From NCBI GenBank assembly GCA_000969725.1, contig JXSR01S065002.1: a stretch of 25,479 nt of DNA. One strand, 5' to 3'. Positions 17,243-24,338 of this stretch are shown one piece after another. Made by a program: the position numbers and the translations under genes. The notes below the pieces were generated by a model. It saw only the letters and a list, made by a program, of their open reading frames with translations. It searched no databases and was not told the DNA's origin. Numbering within the stretch: position 1 is the first letter of the stretch; every line of letters begins with the position of its first letter. This DNA comes from Ophiothrix spiculata. Taxonomy: Eukaryota > Echinodermata > Ophiuroidea > Amphilepidida > Ophiotrichidae.

Positions 17243-17720
17243 GGTCACTTTTTGATCATTTGTCATGTTCCTGTTAGGCCCCATTGTCCATTTCTCAAAA
17301 TAATGATGTGGAACTTTTCAATAATCAACAAGTCAATCAATTCCCTGGTGAGCCAGTTGTTTACAAATCTTGCGTTTCTGGTCAAAAAAGGAGTGTTTTG
17401 AAAACATGCAGTGCACCTCGGACACTGATATTGAAGGTAGGTGCTTGTCATATTAATCAAGAACATTTTTCATATAAGTGATTCCCTTGTAAATGGTCTC
17501 TCGGTACAGTAACCAAGATTTACTCAGCTGGTCCTTTAGTCTCATTTGAAGATAGGTCGGTGTTTTGTGTTCGTAGGTGTGATTTTCCTATGTTTGATTC
17601 AAGTGGGCGCTTGCTAGCTGGCAACAAGAAAACAGTTGCCTCTCCAGCTTGGATTTGCTCTGACAATACATAAAGTTCAGGGAATGACTATTCAAATTTT
17701 ACAGGTGCAAGTCCTTCATG
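17243..17720 (+). pseudogene. Pif1-like helicase, C-terminal part (frameshifted)
   Basis: Pieces in order: NNDVELFNNQQVNQFPGEPV (17299-17358), RTLILKVGA (17420-17446), then shifted to NISDSLVNGLSGTVTKIYSA and CDFPMFDSSGRLLAGN, then shifted again to LPLQLGFALTIHKVQGMTIQ (17633-17692). This is the 2B/C-lobe layout of Pif1-family SF1B helicases: VxxxN...lPGE, LkxGa.VmLi.N....LvNG..G.V, and PL.L.(Y/W)A.T.HK.QG.T (motifs V/VI, single-strand DNA and ATP contact). Pif1-type helicases act at G-quadruplexes and forks, and also occur in Helitron-type transposons; which origin applies cannot be told from this piece. Two clear frameshifts make it a pseudogene. Confidence 0.85.
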
Positions 17721-18032
17721 GTATATTCCTTGTCATTCCCTCATGTTCCTCCAGATGTTACATCTTTTTATTCTTCATCTGTCTGCTCTGTACATTCTAT
17801 TTCTGTTCCCACAGAGATAAAGCGTTCAACTGTATACACATCTACTCATACTGAGTCATCTCCTGACAGTGATATTCCATCTGTTCCCAAAGCTTCTTTA
17901 GATGATTTGAATTTCCATGACCCACTCCCTCTTTGCCAAGAAGTAGATCTCATCACGATCTTGCGTTCTATTGTGCAGAATCTTAGCTGTATGCTCAATG
18001 CATCCATGGTTCAATTCTTTGAGGAATTCTAG
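17704..18032 (+). pseudogene. C-terminal extension following the Pif1-like helicase
   Basis: A frame shifted from the helicase motif reads VPTEIKRSTVYTSTHTESSP, DSDIPSVPKASLDDLNFHDP, CQEVDLITILRSIVQNLSCM and FFEEF before a stop. A Pro/Ser-rich linker then a hydrophobic helical segment is consistent with the C-terminal tail of the same protein. Family beyond that is unknown. Confidence 0.4.
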
Positions 18033-18119
18033 ACCTTCTTTCTCAACCTGAGCCAGTAAAGGACTTTTTTTCTTATTGTGTGCATCATATTGATTCAAAT
18101 TTTACAAAGGCCTCCAAGG

Positions 18120-18413
18120 TGCAATTCGTAATTGTGGAATTTCTAAGTCTAAGTCTAAGGAAATGGAAACAGAGATAACTAAAATATCAAGCAAACAAGA
18201 CATGAAGAGAAATGATGGAGAGGAAGAAAATCACAAGAAGCACCTGGAAGATAAAGATGAGGCCTCGAGGAAATAGAGACAGAGAAGAAGATTACAAAAG
18301 ACGGAGGAAGTGGATATTGATTTTTTGTCAGTCACACCTTCTGAAGATGGCCTATATAGCAATGAAGAACTTTGCCACCCATCTATACAGACCACAAGAT
18401 AAATTGTAGCCAA
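18120..18413 (+). pseudogene. Lys/Glu-rich coding-like segment (unknown)
   Basis: One frame reads SKSKSKEMETEITKISSKQD, MKRNDGEEENHKKHLEDKDE, ASRK and a stop at 18272; a second then reads RLQKTEEVDIDFLSVTPSED and GLYSNEELCHPSIQ, running into the shared tail block at 18367. Strongly charged, likely disordered or coiled-coil. Could be the linker of the preceding locus; low complexity limits confidence. Confidence 0.3.
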
Positions 18414-18480
18414 TACAATGAACTTCCACCAGCTTCTCTCCATCATCAATATATAGCAACTATGACGAATAGAGCCTGGA
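18367..18480. repeat. Tail block of the tandem segment, copy III
   Basis: Repeats ctttgccacccatctataca and accagcttctctccatcatc from 15261-15377. It is joined to different sequence on both sides than in segments I and II, so the array has been rearranged here. Confidence 0.8.
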
Positions 18481-18563
18481 TGAAGTATCATGAAGTGATA
18501 TTCAATCTGGCATTTATCATGTGATGAAGTCAGCCCCGTATCCAGGATTTTTTTCAGGAAAGA

Positions 18564-18584
18564 GGGGGGGGGGGGGGGGGGGGG
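18564..18584 (+). repeat. Homopolymer: 21 consecutive G
   Basis: An unbroken G run after tatccaggatttttttcagg, in an AT-rich region. Candidate G-quadruplex-forming tract and a likely site of length error in assembly. May be the end of an interspersed repeat. Confidence 0.9.
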
Positions 18585-18644
18585 TTACAAGAGTTTGTTT
18601 AATATAAACACACTATGTACGATAAATGAGCAAATGAAGTTGTG

Positions 18645-18849
18645 CCATGTAGTGTCACCACTACTAGCATTGATTGCAGATCAGATGGATTTTCTGCAAG
18701 AACATAACATCAAATCATTCTGGATTTCACCAGAGATAATCCTTGAACAGAAAAAAAGAAATTCCAGAGATGGAATCATTTTTAGATCACATGAATCTAT
18801 GCTTGTCATTGCATCTTGGATTGGGGAACAACTTTCAGAGAAGACTATA
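18645..18849 (+). pseudogene. RecQ-like helicase exon, copy VI
   Basis: Reads MKLCHVVSPLLALIADQMDF, LQEHNIKSFWISPEIILEQK, then a deletion joins FRSHESM directly to CHCILDWG-type sequence in another frame, and ends at TATA/GTAAGG. It has the best preserved N-terminal half: VVSPLxALxxDQ is the full motif Ia of RecQ-type helicases, and the tryptophan missing in copies I, II and V is present. The segment before the box is lost, so it is not functional. Confidence 0.7.
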
Positions 18850-18928
18850 GTAAGGTGACTACCATCCCATTCACTAGTTCCTCACACAAGTGTTTTAGCA
18901 CTAAGTGATACACCTAACAATCAACATA

Positions 18929-19374
18929 CCACGTGTATCAAAAAAAATTGGGCACGGATTAAAACTGATTTTGACCTTGATAAAAGCACCAAATCATAAT
19001 TTTCTTGTTATTGTAGTAATGCAGATTAAATAAGCTTTCAAATGCAGAAAAAATTATAGAAATCGGATGAAAAATAAAAAAGATATGACCAATTTTGTAA
19101 GTACTTTTAGCTTTTATCATAATGCCATAACCCGTAATTGTGATATGTAATATCTTGCTTAACTGTGTAAATCCCATTGGAATGGAAGAAAAACAGATGT
19201 ACTTACAAAATTGGTCATATCATTTTTATTTTTCATCAGATTTCCATCATTTTTTCTGCATTTAAAAGCTTATTAAATATGCTTTACTACAATAACAAGG
19301 AAATTATGATTTGGTGCTTTTATCAAGGTCAAAACCAGTTTTAATCCGTGCACAATTTTTTTTGATACACATGG
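18929..19374. mobile_element. Foldback MITE 3 with TA target duplication
   Basis: Ends ccacgtgtatcaaaaaaaat and its inverted partner attttttttgatacacatgg (19355-19374), with arms of about 180 bp (18929-19106 and 19198-19374) around a ~90-base loop. A TA dinucleotide lies immediately outside each end (18927-18928, 19375-19376). The related intron at 20303-20340 has no insert, with caacat-ttgggcgatctg where this one has caacaTA-element-TAtggacgatctg. TA duplications point to Tc1/mariner-type mobilisation. No transposase inside; a 72-codon minus frame is just the arm. Confidence 0.9.
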
Positions 19375-19420
19375 TATGGACGATCTGTTGATTATTTTGT
19401 CATTGAAGTCCAATTTGTAG

Positions 19421-19594
19421 ATCATCAGTCATCTTCCAGACAGCCCTCCAAATTTGCCAGTATTGGAAGCTTACAGGCAGTACTCAACAGTCCGCAGTTA
19501 CAGGGTTATAATAATACGACGCTACCCGGGGATTCTAACTGCAGCATAGGCTAATATCCTCAACTGTCAAGCTTTAGCAGGTGCGTTATTTAAG
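19421..19594 (+). pseudogene. Possible exon, 58 codons (unknown family, one stop)
   Basis: Between an acceptor (caatttgtag) and a donor (TTTAAG/GTAAGA) the frame reads IISHLPDSPPNLPVLEAYRQ, YSTVRSYRVIIIRRYPGILT, then AA, a TAG stop, and ANILNCQALAGALFK. The length is exactly 58 codons, phase 0 to 0. The protein-like composition and matching splice signals support an exon with one nonsense change. It lies between helicase copies VI and VII and may belong to the helicase gene or to another amplified with it. Confidence 0.5.
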
Positions 19595-19830
19595 GTAAGA
19601 TCTTTTCAATTTTAATATTTACCGCCATGGGCACCTTTACAAGGTCAAGGACGTCACCTAATTTGTCTAGCTATCCTTTTTTTAGCATTTTTGTTTATCA
19701 TTTGAGAAATATTATATTCGATTCAACCACTGTAAACACAACATAAGTCTCTGAAAAGATTATTTGGTATTCAGTTTGATTTGATAAACTTTATAACAAA
19801 AATTCACCTATTGTGGCCCAGTCAGCCATG

Positions 19831-20026
19831 TATAGACCATATCGATAATTGACATAATCCCGCCGTTGATGGGGTAAATCCACAAAAGCGGACGGGGAAT
19901 CGGAACTCAGAACGAGGCCAAGTACTATGATAAACACACTACTTGCTCTCGCTCTTAGTTCCGTTCCCCGTCCGATTCTGTGGATTTACCCCATCAGGAG
20001 TAGGTCAATTATCGATATGGTCTATA
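19831..20026. mobile_element. Foldback MITE 4 (TATAGACCATATCGAT ends)
   Basis: Ends tatagaccatatcgataatt (19831-19850) and the inverted aattatcgatatggtctata (20007-20026) bracket arms sharing gatggggtaaatccaca and cggacgggga with their complements, with a short centre near 19926-19932. Total 196 bp. TA at both outer ends is compatible with a TA target. It sits about 30 bp upstream of helicase copy VII. Confidence 0.88.
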
Positions 20027-20055
20027 GTAAGCATTAAATTTTTTTTTTACCCTAG

Positions 20056-20243
20056 CATCAAAGCATTCTGGATCTCACCAGAGGTGACCCTTGAACTTGG
20101 AGATGGAATCATTTTTGGATCACCTGAATCTTCACTATCTTGGTATGACTCCCTAAAAGCAGTTTTTGGCAAAGTCAAATGTGTTGTTTATGATGATTGT
20201 CATTGCATCTTGAATTGGGGTACAACTTTCAGAGAAGACTATG
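20056..20243 (+). pseudogene. RecQ-like helicase exon, copy VII (best preserved DExH half)
   Basis: Reads IKAFWISPEVTLELGDGIIF, GSPESSLSWYDSLKAVFGKV, KCVVYDDCHCILNWGTTFRE and DYG before ATG/GTAAGG, in one uninterrupted frame. The IFGSPES strand is motif Ib/Ic-like and VYDDCHCILNWGTTFREDY is motif II with the RecQ WG..FR..Y context; the box is DDCH rather than DEAH. The N-terminal part with LxxLxxDQ is missing: a T-rich stretch and the atag-like acceptor (accctag) come just before, after MITE 4. This exon could still be spliced, but D for E at the catalytic position argues against helicase activity. Confidence 0.75.
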
Positions 20244-20347
20244 GTAAGGTGACTACCATCCATTTGCTAGTTCCTCACACAAGTGTTTAAGCACAAAGTG
20301 ATATGCTTACAAAACAACATTTGGGCGATCTGTTGAGTATCTTCGTC

Positions 20348-20389
20348 TTTGTATCTTTGATTGAGGTACAACTTTCAGAGAAGATTATC
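20348..20389 (+). pseudogene. RecQ-like helicase exon, copy VIII (3' stub)
   Basis: Only the last ~40 bases of the exon remain (gaggtacaactttcagagaa through gattatc and GTAAGG), followed by the shared intron start taccatccattcactagttc. Confidence 0.75.
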
Positions 20390-20596
20390 GTAAGGTGACT
20401 ACCATCCATTCACTAGTTCCTCAGGCTAGTGTTTTAGCACTAAGTGATACACTAACAAAATCTTTCATCCGAAAAAATTTGTGGCAGGCAGAAATTTTTC
20501 TTTGAGGCAGAATTTCAGTTTGGCCTTATACTGAATAATTATTTTTAGTTTCCATTTGCTCTTAATTAACAGCATCTTTGACATATTATTTTACAG

Positions 20597-20900
20597 GCCC
20601 TAGTGAATAAACAACTTGACAGAAGAAGGATGAGCAAAGCGATTACAGCAATGCTGACACATCCTATAGCAGCTGCAAAGGTACCAAAAACGGCAGGTAA
20701 AGAGCCAGTAAAAAATGCTTGATGCTGTGAAATCACACAACCATGGCAATGATCATCGCAGTCTCAACCACTTACTTGAATTACACTTGGTGACAGAAGC
20801 AGAACATCTGTCAATTGTGGCACCAACCATATATGCCGTTCTTGATGGGATGGTTGACAACAGGGTTATGAGCTCTGTCACGTATCAACATAATTAAGAT
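20597..20900 (+). pseudogene. Diverged copy of the exon at 21511
   Basis: Begins after catattattttacag and reads ALVNKQLDRRRM, AITAMLTHPIAAAKVPKTAG, then is shifted by a lost base to MLDAVKSHNHGNDHRSLNHL and LELHLVTEAEHLSIVAPTIY to a stop at 20895. The first ~145 bases match 21511-21656; beyond gaaatcac the copies diverge, so the duplication ends there. Its intron 3' end is duplicated too. No RHH-like first exon precedes this copy. Confidence 0.55.
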
Positions 20901-21201
20901 CAACGCATGCCCTGGGATCCACACCTATACGGCACGTACGAAGGCATGTAAGCTAGGGGATTGGGTGGGGGACAAACATGTTTACCTTCCCGATATCAGA
21001 CCAAACATGGGAACATTAACAATTGCAATTTTCTCGAAACATTGTTTTTCGTGATACGTCAGAATGTAAAATTAGCAACAAAACTTTCTAACAAAATCTT
21101 GTTATTTGCTACGACATGTGTTATCAAATTGTTCCACCATTCATTTTTTCTAAATCAAGATAAGAGTTACAAATAAATTTACTTTATTTGTCATTGTTGC
21201 A

Positions 21202-21431
21202 ATGAGTGCGCGAGGGCGAGGAAGAGCTCGAGGTCGACTGGCGTTGTATTCGCCTAGAACAAGGGTGGACATGAGAAAACGTCAACATGCTGAGTTTGAT
21301 AAGAAAAGGGAAAATAAGCACAGAGTCCGCATCAGTGACAGCACACATTCAAGACTGCTGGAAATAGCTGAAGAACGGGGAGGGTCAGGAGTCTTCTCCA
21401 TGAGTGATGTGATTGAACTGTTGTTGGAGAG
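21202..21431 (+). CDS. First exon: basic RG-rich N-terminus and possible ribbon-helix-helix
   Basis: ATG at 21202 is followed by SARGRGRARGRLALY (RG-rich, nucleic-acid-binding type), a basic segment (MRKRQHAEFDKKRENKHR), and VRISDSTHSRLLEIAEERGG with SMSDVIELLLER. A strand with alternating residues (RVRISDS), a helix ending at a glycine, and a second helix of the form SxSDVIExLL is the layout of the ribbon-helix-helix fold, known mainly in prokaryotic and phage regulators and rare in animals. The exon ends at AGAG/GTAAGT, a textbook donor, in phase 2. However, joining to the acceptor at 21511 in that phase gives an early TAG, so the next exon is another one or an indel has occurred. The RHH idea is an inference from pattern only. 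Confidence 0.6.
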
Positions 21432-21510
21432 GTAAGTTTATAACTAAATCTAGTCGGAGCTTTCAGACCCATACTCCATTTCACAGCACATTTGACATAT
21501 TATCTTACAG

Positions 21511-21926
21511 GCTCTAGTGAATAAACAACTTGACAGAAGCAGGATGAGTTGGGCATTTACAGCAATGCTGACACATCCTATAGCGACTGCACAAGTACCA
21601 AAAACGGCGGGTAAAAGAGCCAGTAAAGAAATGCTTGATGCTCTGAAATCACTAATACACAGGCACTTATTGCAAAGGTTAGAGAACTTCGCACAGAACT
21701 GTCAAGTCTCCGGAGTCAGCGGCATAGTACGCCCTTACGTGATAGACATGACGAGATGCTTCAGGGGTTGAAGACTATGAGGCTGAGCGTGGAAGAACAA
21801 CACCATAATGATCTTACCCCTAGGGTGACAAACACATTCCTCCCTGGGTACCAGCCACCTTCTGACCTTTCGTTCCAGCCAGCACCTGTTCAGCAGAGGT
21901 TAACAAGCTTCGGTTCCCAATGGTAG
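21511..21926 (+). pseudogene. Second exon: helical/coiled-coil segment (frameshifted)
   Basis: After tatcttacag the frame reads ALVNKQLDRSRMSWAFTAML, THPIATAQVPKTAGKRASKE and MLDALKS; a shift near 21645 then gives ITNTQALIAKVRELRTELSS, LRSQRHSTPLRDRHDEMLQG, LKTMRLSVEEQ and a Pro-rich LPGYQPPSDLSFQPAPVQQR before a stop at 21924. The KVRELRTELSSLRSQ part is a short coiled coil. A duplicated, more decayed copy is at 20597. The protein probably continued into the SH3/tudor-like repeats that start at 21894. The family is not recognised. Confidence 0.55.
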
Positions 21927-22230
21927 TGGCAGCGTACGAGGACGACTGATTTGTGGGGAAGTCAGAACTGAGCCGAGTGATGGGTTTGTAAAGGTTAAAT
22001 ATATGCAGAGGTTAACAAGCTTCTGTTCCCAATGGAAGCGGTAGCGTACGAGTACGACTGATTTGTGGAGGAAGTCGAAACTAAGCCCAGGGATGGGTTT
22101 GTAAAGGTTAAATATATGCAGAGATTAACAAGCTTCGGTTCCCAGCGGTAGCGTACGAGGACGACTGGTTTGGGGAGGAAGTCAAAACTATGCCAAGGGA
22201 TGGGATTGTAAAGGTTAAATATATGCAGAC
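21894..22230 (+). repeat. Tandem repeat, ~112 bp, three copies plus a stub
   Basis: Copies begin at cagag(g/a)ttaacaagcttc at 21894, 22006 and 22119, with a stub at 22226 (cagacaagcttt). The periods are 112, 113 and 107. Each copy encodes the same coding-like segment, (E)xNKLxFP...AYExD..F, then DGFVKVKYMQ, so this is an amplified piece of exon. The sum of the first two periods is 225 bp (75 codons), so copies 1 and 3 share a frame while copy 2 is shifted. Confidence 0.92.
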
Positions 22231-22507
22231 AAGCTTTGGGGTTCTTTCAGGTGGGGGACCAGGGATATCCGATAATCATTCACCAGATATCAGACAAATA
22301 TTGTGTCATGTTTCTTTACTTCCTGAGAGGAACTGCAGAATATTTTATTTAGGGGATAAGGAGTTGCATTGCATTTCAAACTGTAAAGCCATTATTATGA
22401 AAAACATATCATTCAAAGTTATTTCTAACAGGAGAACCTCTGTAACACAAATCTGTTTACCCTACATAGTTGTTTTCAAGTCCATCCATGCCACTGACAT
22501 CCATTAA
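22121..22507 (+). CDS. SH3/tudor-like domain exon (partial)
   Basis: The frame from repeat copy 3 reads INKLRFPAVAYEDDWFGEEV, KTMPRDGIVKVKYMQTSFGV, then SGGGPGISDNHSPDIRQILC, HVSLLPERNCRIFYLGDKEL and to a stop at 22505. The pattern VAYxDDWFxGEV...DxxVKVxYM...ILCxV..LP..R.Y is that of a small SH3-like (tudor/chromo-like) barrel common at the C-terminus of multi-copy and transposon-derived invertebrate proteins. Copies 1 and 2 of the repeat have TGA where copy 3 has the TGG of DDW. The last ~40 residues may be read-through into an intron or 3' UTR. Fold call is by pattern only. Confidence 0.5.
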   Translation, partial: EINKLRFPAVAYEDDWFGEEVKTMPRDGIVKVKYMQTSFGVLSGGGPGISDNHSPDIRQILCHVSLLPERNCRIFYLGDKELHCISNCKAIIMKNISFKVISNRRTSVTQICLPYIVVFKSIHATDIH

Positions 22508-22581
22508 TCCTAATACAGAAATGACCTGAACTCAGTTCATAAATACACAAAATTTGTTTTTCAATCCTTTTCCGTTTGTAG

Positions 22582-22853
22582 GTTCCAGCCAAAGATGTAC
22601 TTTGTCATCCTTGACAAGGACACAGCAAACCTATCACAGCAAGGAAAGATGATTTCCCTGACCAAAAAACACCTGAAAAAGCCAAAAATGTTCATCGAAA
22701 ACATTAAAAGAATGTTTTTTAGGCACAAGCAAGTCCATGTCAAGGTGTCCTATAAATTCAAGGGTTTTCGAGTTTTACTGGATCCACTGGAACCAAGTAG
22801 CTTGGAAGTGGCATATAATCAGCTCCTGCCATTCTCCAAATTTACAGTGTCTG
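22582..22853 (+). CDS. Internal exon, unrecognised (about 90 residues)
   Basis: Between tttccgtttgtag and a TCTG/GTGAGT donor the frame is open and reads FQPKMYFVILDKDTANLSQQ, GKMISLTKKHLKKPKMFIEN, IKRMFFRHKQVHVKVSYKFK and GFRVLLDPLEPSSLEVAYNQ to LLPFSKFTVS. There are no stops or shifts, and both splice sites are good. It is Lys-rich, with two predicted helices and a beta-rich end. It is among the best preserved exons in the window but no family is recognised; it may belong to the gene of 21202-22507. Confidence 0.6.
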
Positions 22854-23204
22854 GTGAGTAACATGTCTTTTGCTGAAAGAAAGTAGACAGAGATATTTGA
22901 TACAATACAATGATTTGTAACTACTTGAATTGCCTTAAGGGCTCACAACTGGGCAAAGATTAGATCAAAGAGTAGAAATATGATAAAGAACAATTTAACT
23001 AAAATGTAAAAATTAAATTCAAATAAAAATGCTCTTACAGGTTTTTTTTTTATTGTAAAGACCCGTTTTTAACCATTGTGCAAGAATCATAATTTACGAT
23101 CATACACATTGACCTTGAGAAGTTAAAATGTTTCATGTAAAAGTGCATTTTTTGGTCATTGTAACCTTAACCGAGGTCAAAGGTTTACCCGTCCAAAGTT
23201 TATT
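22854..23204. other. No recognisable gene; part of an interspersed repeat at the end
   Basis: AT-rich sequence with a T run at 23042-23051. From about 23100 it has the gaccttgag, ggtcattgtaaccttaaccg and aggtcaaaggtttacccgtc pattern common in interspersed repeats of marine invertebrates. Confidence 0.5.
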
Positions 23205-23290
23205 GTGTCATGGAAATCGGACAAAAGGATGATGAGGACTGTTGGCAGAAAGAAGAAAGAATACAAGAAAAACAGAAAACAGCTGCCAAA
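23100..23290. repeat. Probable interspersed repeat with purine-rich tail
   Basis: The aggtcaaaggt...gtcatggaaatcggacaaaa...ggatgatgagg layout followed by a gaaagaagaaagaatacaag purine-rich stretch resembles the 3' end of a SINE/LINE-type repeat. Two overlapping open frames (23205-23450, 23210-23467) arise from this purine-rich tail. Assignment is from memory of similar repeats and is not verified. Confidence 0.4.
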
Positions 23291-23721
23291 GCAGGTGTGC
23301 AAGAAAAAACAGTACATAGCCGACCAGAGGAGGTTTTCACAATATCCCATGATGCAATGCAACATTGTACAATGTACATGCAAATCCAATTCAACTCCTA
23401 TACTTTTGTACAGGTTTCTGACGTTTTTGAAGTGTCAGCAATGTGGGTAAACACTGGGCTGTTTTGAAAAGAAACACATCGTTGGAAAGGTATGAATTAG
23501 TACTATTCAATGGAATTCTCGAATTCCTAACTGCCCCTTGTCCAGAAAACCATTATTGCCTATTATATCTAAGTGTATCAGAATAATGCATTGTGGGATA
23601 TCTTGAAAACCTCCTCTGATAGCCGACTGGACTAAAAATCCTTAAACATGTTCAAAACTGTAATGATTTTAGATTTTTCAATTGGAAGTGAAAATGTGCT
23701 CTTCTGTGGTGGGGTTTTGAA

Positions 23722-23962
23722 GTGACAAGCACCCTTGTATTTAAAGGCAATTGTGAGGATGAAAATTGTGGTAGGTTTACTGCAGGACTTCCAAACAGGA
23801 TAAACAGGCTCTTGGTCGGTTGTACACCTCCCCAGACTATTATCGTCCATCTTGGTTCAAACAACATCTTTGCATTGTCACAATATATGACACATGTAAA
23901 CAGGTGGAGGATGTTCTGCGTTTCCTCAGGCAACGCCTCCCAAACTGCAGGATTGTCTGGTC
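23722..23962 (+). pseudogene. SGNH/GDSL-like hydrolase domain fragment (frameshifted)
   Basis: The frame reads GRFTAGLPNRINRLLVGCTP then PQTIIVHLGSNNIFALS; after a shift near 23885 it goes on as YDTCKQVEDVLRFLRQRLPN and CRIVWSCIL. The strand VIVHLGxND (here GSNN) is SGNH block III, and xxxxLRxxxPxxxIVWSxIL is the usual next strand/helix in SGNH-like domains carried by multi-copy animal proteins. Catalytic Ser (GDS) and His blocks are not visible. It is followed directly by the OTU-like copy A. Confidence 0.6.
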
Positions 23963-23971
23963 CTGTATTCT

Positions 23972-24235
23972 CCATTGAGGCACCAAATGATGAGATCCCT
24001 GCCCAGAAGCCTGGTCGGAAGAAAGACGAAAAAACAGACATCAGTTACAGAACTGACAGAAGATCAAGGCAACAAGTTAGAAGAGTACATACGCCTGGTC
24101 TAAATAAGGCTGGGAACTGTTCAACATAACAGCAGACCAAGTATGTATCATCACCAAAGATGAGAATGATAACATCACCATTATGATGACGCCAGAAATG
24201 ATTTGCAATATATTATTCTGTGATGGTGGTTGGAG
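23972..24235 (+). pseudogene. OTU-linked segment, copy A (broken)
   Basis: Repeats 24339-24600: EAPNDEIPAQKPGRKKDEKT, DISYRTDRRSRQQVRRVHTP and GLNKAG, then a lost stretch of bases shifts the frame before NCST and a stop; the DNA stays similar through aacataacagcagac and gatttgcaatatattattct before diverging at 24235. At the start it has attgagg where copy B has atggagg, so the initiator would be lost. Copy A lacks the OTU-like half. Confidence 0.65.
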
Positions 24236-24338
24236 ATGCAGATTCAGTGCTATCATTACAGAGAGCTCTTACATAACTGGTAATCCCTCGATGTAATTAT
24301 TTTGTTTCTTACCCGGTTTCTTCTATTCTTTTCTTAAA

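Noticed and set aside
17030..17401. 123-codon plus-strand frame
   Set aside because: It reads through the end of helicase copy V, an intron and the start of the Pif1-like segment in the wrong frame.
18959..19177. 72-codon minus-strand frame
   Set aside because: It is the left arm and loop of a foldback MITE.
23205..23467. Two overlapping plus-strand frames rich in Lys, Glu and Gln
   Set aside because: The purine-rich sequence resembles the tail of an interspersed repeat, and two frames are open at once because of composition.
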